Shown one piece after another: positions 6,553 to 8,989 of a stretch of 8,989 nucleotides of DNA (its first letter is position 1; the number at the start of each line of letters is the position of its first letter). Both the position numbers and the translations under genes were made by a program. Source of the DNA: Solirubrobacteraceae bacterium (GTDB taxonomy: Bacteria; Actinomycetota; Thermoleophilia; Solirubrobacterales; Solirubrobacteraceae). The DNA is taken from contig JADGIB010000137.1 of the NCBI GenBank assembly GCA_019683665.1, positions 1 to 8,989 on the forward strand. Reading direction: 5' to 3'. A model generated the notes under the pieces. That model ran no database searches, was not told the origin of the DNA, and saw only the letters and a list, made by a program, of their open reading frames with translations.

Positions 6553-6602
6553 CCAGCGGGCCCGGCGCGACGACTCCCCGCGCGCGGGTTCTCAGGTTCC
6601 CG

Positions 6603-6608
6603 TATATT
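6603..6608 (+). promoter_or_regulatory. Candidate -10 element (TATATT) for a leaderless maoC-type transcript
   Basis: TATATT is one of the few AT-only hexamers in the region and ends 8 bases before the ATG of the MaoC-like gene. That spacing puts the transcription start at or within a couple of bases of the ATG. There is no Shine-Dalgarno sequence between them, supporting a leaderless message. A -35 element is not evident. Confidence 0.55.
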
Positions 6609-6616
6609 CGGCGGTC

Positions 6617-7096
6617 ATGAGCACCTCCGAGACCTCGACGGCCGGCGGGCTGGTCACCACGATCGCCGGGCTCGCCGAGCACGTCGGCGAGCACCTGGGC
6701 ACCACCGCCTGGCGGACCTTCACGCAGGACGAGGTGAACCGGTTCGCCGACCTCACCGACGACCACAACTTCATCCACGTCGACCCCGAGAAGGCGGCGA
6801 AGACCCCGTTCGGCGGCACCATCGCCCACGGCTTCCTGACGCTGTCGATGGTGGCGCCGGTGACCCAGGAGCTGATCACGATCACCGACCTGGGCATGGG
6901 CGTGAACTACGGCCTCGACAAGGTGCGCTTCCCCGCCCCGGTGCCGGTCGGCGCGCGCTTCCGCGGCAGCGCGCAGCTGGCCGAGGCCACCGAGATCAAG
7001 GGCGGCGTCCAGGCGAAGGTCGTCGTCACGATCGAGGTCGAGGGCTCCGAGAAGCCCGCCGTCGTCGCCGAGTCGCTCCTGAGGTTCTACGCATGA
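6617..7096 (+). CDS. MaoC-like dehydratase, (R)-specific enoyl-CoA hydratase type
   Basis: The 159-residue protein is a single hot-dog domain of the MaoC/hydratase-2 family, which hydrates trans-2-enoyl-CoA to (3R)-hydroxyacyl-CoA or does the reverse. The catalytic D-x4-H pair is present as D49 and H54 in DLTDDHNFIHVDPEKA, followed by PFGGTIAHGFLTLS (64-77) and the hydratase-2 strand YGLDKVRFPAPVPVGA (98-113). Length matches single-domain bacterial R-hydratases. It is the first gene of the plus-strand operon, preceded by TATATT rather than a ribosome binding site. Its stop codon overlaps the next start as ATGA. The next gene encodes a dehydrogenase able to use the (3R)-hydroxyacyl-CoA product, which supports a fatty or alicyclic acyl-CoA substrate. 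Chain length and direction cannot be told. Confidence 0.92.
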   Translation: MSTSETSTAGGLVTTIAGLAEHVGEHLGTTAWRTFTQDEVNRFADLTDDHNFIHVDPEKAAKTPFGGTIAHGFLTLSMVAPVTQELITITDLGMGVNYGLDKVRFPAPVPVGARFRGSAQLAEATEIKGGVQAKVVVTIEVEGSEKPAVVAESLLRFYA

Positions 7097-8010
7097 GCGC
7101 GATCGATCTCAGCGGCAAGGTCGCGATCGTCACCGGCGCCGGCCGCGGCCTCGGTCGCGCCTACGCGCAGGCGCTGGCCGCCGCGGGCGCGGCGGTCGTC
7201 GTCAACGACGTCGACGGCGAGAGCGCGGCGGGCACCGTCGAGGCGATCACGGGCGCCGGCGGGCGCGCCGTCGCCGAGGTCGGCCCGGTCGGCCCGTCGC
7301 AGACCGCCGACGCGCTCGTCGCGCGCGCGGTCGACGAGTACGGCCGCCTCGACGTCCTCGTCACGAACGCGGGCATCCTGCGCGACGCGGTCCTGTGGAA
7401 GATGACCGATGAGCAGTTCGACGCGGTCGTCGAGACCCACCTGCGCGGCACGTTCACCTGCGCCCGCGCCGCCGCCCGCCACCTGCGCGAGCAGGGCGAG
7501 GGCGGCCGCCTCATCCTCGTCGGCTCCCCGGCCGGCCAGTACGGCAACTTCGGCCAGACGAACTACGCCGCCGCGAAGGCGGGCATCGCCGCGTTCGCCC
7601 GCACGTGGGCGCTCGAGCTCGCGCGCGCCGAGATCACGGTCAACGCGGTCGTCCCGACCGCGTGGACGGAGATGACGGCGACGATCCCGGCCTACGCGCC
7701 GCTCGTCGAGCGCGTGAACGCCGGCCAGGGGCTCCCGCGCCAGGTCCGCCAGGCGCACGCGCTCGGCATGCCCGAGGACTGCGCCCCGCTCGTCGTCTTC
7801 CTCGCCTCCGACGCCGCCGCCGGGATCACCGGCCAGGCGATCGGCATCGGCGGCGACAAGCTGACGATGTACGCGAGCCCGGTGGACGTCGCCGCGGCGT
7901 TCCGCGACGGCGGCTGGACGGCGGAGGCGATCGCCGACGCCTGGCCGACGACGCTCGGCCCCGAGCTGCAGCGCTACGGCGTGTCGTTCCCCCCGCTGGA
8001 TCTCGACTAG
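7093..8010 (+). CDS. Short-chain dehydrogenase, MFE-2/HSD17B4-type (3R)-hydroxyacyl-CoA dehydrogenase
   Basis: This 305-residue SDR has the Rossmann motif TGAGRGLG (14-21), an Asp at the end of strand 2 (D39 in VVVND) favouring NAD(H), TNAG (91-94), and catalytic S145, Y158 and K162. The stretch QYGNFGQTNYAAAKAG (149-164), HLRGTF (116-121) and the C-terminal tail with a WTAEAIADAW helix (275-284) recall the dehydrogenase domain of peroxisomal multifunctional enzyme 2 (HSD17B4). So does its length of about 300, longer than the ~250 of FabG-like SDRs. The tetrad Asn position is His (H116). Likely role: oxidation of (3R)-hydroxyacyl-CoA to 3-ketoacyl-CoA. The start overlaps the maoC-type stop (ATGA) and has GAGG 8 bases upstream, so the two are translationally coupled. 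A different hydroxy substrate remains possible. Confidence 0.9.
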   Translation: MSAIDLSGKVAIVTGAGRGLGRAYAQALAAAGAAVVVNDVDGESAAGTVEAITGAGGRAVAEVGPVGPSQTADALVARAVDEYGRLDVLVTNAGILRDAVLWKMTDEQFDAVVETHLRGTFTCARAAARHLREQGEGGRLILVGSPAGQYGNFGQTNYAAAKAGIAAFARTWALELARAEITVNAVVPTAWTEMTATIPAYAPLVERVNAGQGLPRQVRQAHALGMPEDCAPLVVFLASDAAAGITGQAIGIGGDKLTMYASPVDVAAAFRDGGWTAEAIADAWPTTLGPELQRYGVSFPPLDLD

Positions 8011-8014
8011 GAGG
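8009..8014 (+). promoter_or_regulatory. Ribosome binding site of the amidohydrolase gene
   Basis: AGGAGG overlaps the stop codon of the dehydrogenase gene and lies 12 bases before the ATG at 8027. The core is perfect but the spacing is longer than usual. No closer in-frame start exists, so the ATG at 8027 is kept. Confidence 0.55.
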
Positions 8015-8026
8015 CCCCTGGGTCCC

Positions 8027-8899
8027 ATGGCCATCGACGTCGATCAGCTCGTCGCCATCGACGTGCACACCCACACGCACGCGCACATGGACCACCGGCC
8101 GCCGGACGAGATCACGGCCGAGTTCCTGGACGCCGCCGAGAAGTACTTCGGCGGCGCTCCGCCCCAGCCGACGACCCAGGAGGTCGCCGACTACTACCGC
8201 GAGCGGCGCATGGCGGCCGTCGTGTTCACGGTCGACTCGTCGTTCGGGACCGGGGAGCGGACCGTCCCCACCTCGGAGGTCATCGAGGTCGCGGCCGCCA
8301 ACCCCGACGTCCTCATCCCGTTCGCGTCGGTCGACCCGCACAAGGGGAAGGCCGGCGTGCGCGAGGCCAGGGAGTACATCGCCCAGGGCGTGCGGGGGTT
8401 CAAGTTCCACCCCAACACGCAGGCGTTCTGGCCCAACGACCGCGCGTTCTACCCGCTCTACGAGGTCATCGCCGAGGCGGGGCTGATCGCGCTCTTCCAC
8501 ACCGGCCAGACCGGGATCGGCGCCGGGATGCCGGGCGGCGGCGGGATCAAGCTGAAGTACTCGAACCCGATGGCCGTCGACGACGTGGCCGCGGACTTCC
8601 CGGAGCTGGACATCGTCCTCGCCCACCCGTCGTTCCCGTGGCAGGAGGAGGCGCTCTCGGTCGCCACCCACAAGCCGAACGTCTACATCGACCTGTCCGG
8701 CTGGGCGCCGAAGTACTTCCCGGAGGTCCTCATCCGGTACATCAACGGGCCGCTGAAGCGCAAGATGCTGTTCGGCTCGGACTTCCCGCTCCTGACGCCG
8801 GAGCGGTGGCTGTCGGAGTTCGAGCGACTCCCGATCAAGGACGAGGTCCGGCCGCTCGTGCTCAAGGAGAACGCGGCCCGGCTCCTGAAGCTGCGGTAG
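8027..8899 (+). CDS. Amidohydrolase-2 family metal-dependent hydrolase or decarboxylase
   Basis: The 290-residue protein is a TIM-barrel amidohydrolase of the amidohydrolase-2 (PF04909-like) group. Metal-site residues are visible in order: H14 and H16 in IDVHTHTH, K126/H128 in GFKFHPN, H158 in ALFHTG, H200 in VLAHPS and D252 in LFGSDFPL. This family includes hydrolases and non-oxidative decarboxylases of aromatic or unsaturated acids (the ACMSD and gamma-resorcylate decarboxylase relatives), and the sequence alone does not decide between them. There is no signal peptide, so it is cytoplasmic. It lies 16 bases after the dehydrogenase gene and is the last gene before a strong hairpin terminator, so it is very probably co-transcribed with the hydratase and dehydrogenase. 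The substrate is unknown; a ring-cleavage or acyl intermediate is only a guess from context. Confidence 0.88.
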   Translation: MAIDVDQLVAIDVHTHTHAHMDHRPPDEITAEFLDAAEKYFGGAPPQPTTQEVADYYRERRMAAVVFTVDSSFGTGERTVPTSEVIEVAAANPDVLIPFASVDPHKGKAGVREAREYIAQGVRGFKFHPNTQAFWPNDRAFYPLYEVIAEAGLIALFHTGQTGIGAGMPGGGGIKLKYSNPMAVDDVAADFPELDIVLAHPSFPWQEEALSVATHKPNVYIDLSGWAPKYFPEVLIRYINGPLKRKMLFGSDFPLLTPERWLSEFERLPIKDEVRPLVLKENAARLLKLR

Positions 8900-8912
8900 G
8901 ACGCCCGCACGA

Positions 8913-8954
8913 CCCGCCGCGGCCCCGCGCGGCCGCGGCGGGGGGGGGGTTTTT
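8913..8954 (+). terminator. GC-rich intrinsic-type terminator after the amidohydrolase gene
   Basis: A perfect 12-bp stem (8913-8924 pairing with 8931-8942) encloses a 6-base loop, 13 bases after the stop codon. It is followed by further G residues and then T5 (8950-8954). The stem continues into a run of ten G (8940-8949), so the T-tract is 7 bases away from the stem rather than adjacent. It is the likely end of the maoC-SDR-amidohydrolase transcript. Confidence 0.7.
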
Positions 8955-8984
8955 GGGCGGTGTGTTTTAAACAAATACCCGCCC
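8955..8984. repeat. Short inverted repeat with AT-rich centre at the window end
   Basis: GGGCGG (8955-8960) and CCGCCC (8979-8984) flank an AT-rich centre that itself holds the small palindrome TGTTTTAAACA (8963-8973). The two could fold as a second hairpin after the terminator. The AT-richness is unlike anything else in the window. Confidence 0.35.
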
Positions 8985-8989
8985 CCGCC

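Noticed and set aside
6511..6616. Glycine riboswitch before gcvT
   Set aside because: The leader is too short for the usual tandem aptamer, and the conserved GCGCCGAAGG-type core is not found; a protein operator explains the region better.
4049..6829. 926-codon minus-strand frame suggesting a fusion upstream of gcvPA
   Set aside because: Only the part from 5401 downward is GcvPA. The upstream extension runs through gcvT in the wrong frame and crosses the divergent promoter.
7087..8974. Minus-strand frames opposite the SDR and amidohydrolase genes
   Set aside because: Shadows: no conserved motifs, and the plus-strand genes have full catalytic signatures, overlaps and ribosome binding sites.

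Overview
The window is very GC-rich and tightly packed: genes abut or overlap, and no gap exceeds about 110 bases. Three things point to a GC-rich, F420-using actinobacterium. These are an F420-type luciferase-like oxidoreductase, promoters that look leaderless (TAnnnT about 7-8 bases before ATG), and Shine-Dalgarno sites kept mostly for genes inside operons. The glycine decarboxylase is split into two chains (GcvPA and GcvPB), which is unlike the single-chain GcvP of Streptomyces and Mycobacterium. That suggests a deep-branching lineage such as Thermoleophilia (Solirubrobacterales). This placement is an inference, not a match.

Layout. Bases 1-98 hold the last 32 codons of a plus-strand gene I cannot name. 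From 6510 down to 110 everything is on the minus strand: gcvT, gcvPA, gcvPB, a GntR/FCD regulator, an LLM-class flavin/F420 oxidoreductase and a Crp/Fnr regulator. A 106-base divergent gap (6511-6616) separates these from a plus-strand operon: a MaoC-like hydratase (6617-7096), a short-chain dehydrogenase of the MFE-2/HSD17B4 type (7093-8010) and an amidohydrolase-2 family protein (8027-8899). That operon ends in a strong GC-rich hairpin followed by T5. The last ~35 bases are strangely AT-rich and may be a poor contig end.

How the genes work together. gcvT-gcvPA-gcvPB encode the T protein and both P-protein subunits of the glycine cleavage system; gcvH and lpd are not here. The divergent gap carries a near-perfect FadR/PdhR-type palindrome (ACTGGTAGGACCAAT) beside a TAGAGT -10 candidate for gcvT. 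The FCD regulator encoded directly after gcvPB is the obvious candidate to bind it, giving a testable feedback circuit for glycine cleavage. The LLM and crp genes each sit behind a short hairpin and an identical TAGCGT-N7-ATG arrangement, so each probably has its own leaderless promoter. The plus-strand operon pairs a (3R)-specific hydratase with a (3R)-hydroxyacyl-CoA dehydrogenase. Together these make the two central steps of beta-oxidation that eukaryotic MFE-2 carries on one chain, here with an amidohydrolase of unknown substrate.

I see no mobile elements, CRISPR arrays, tRNA or rRNA genes. The other long open frames are out-of-frame shadows, as expected at this GC content.
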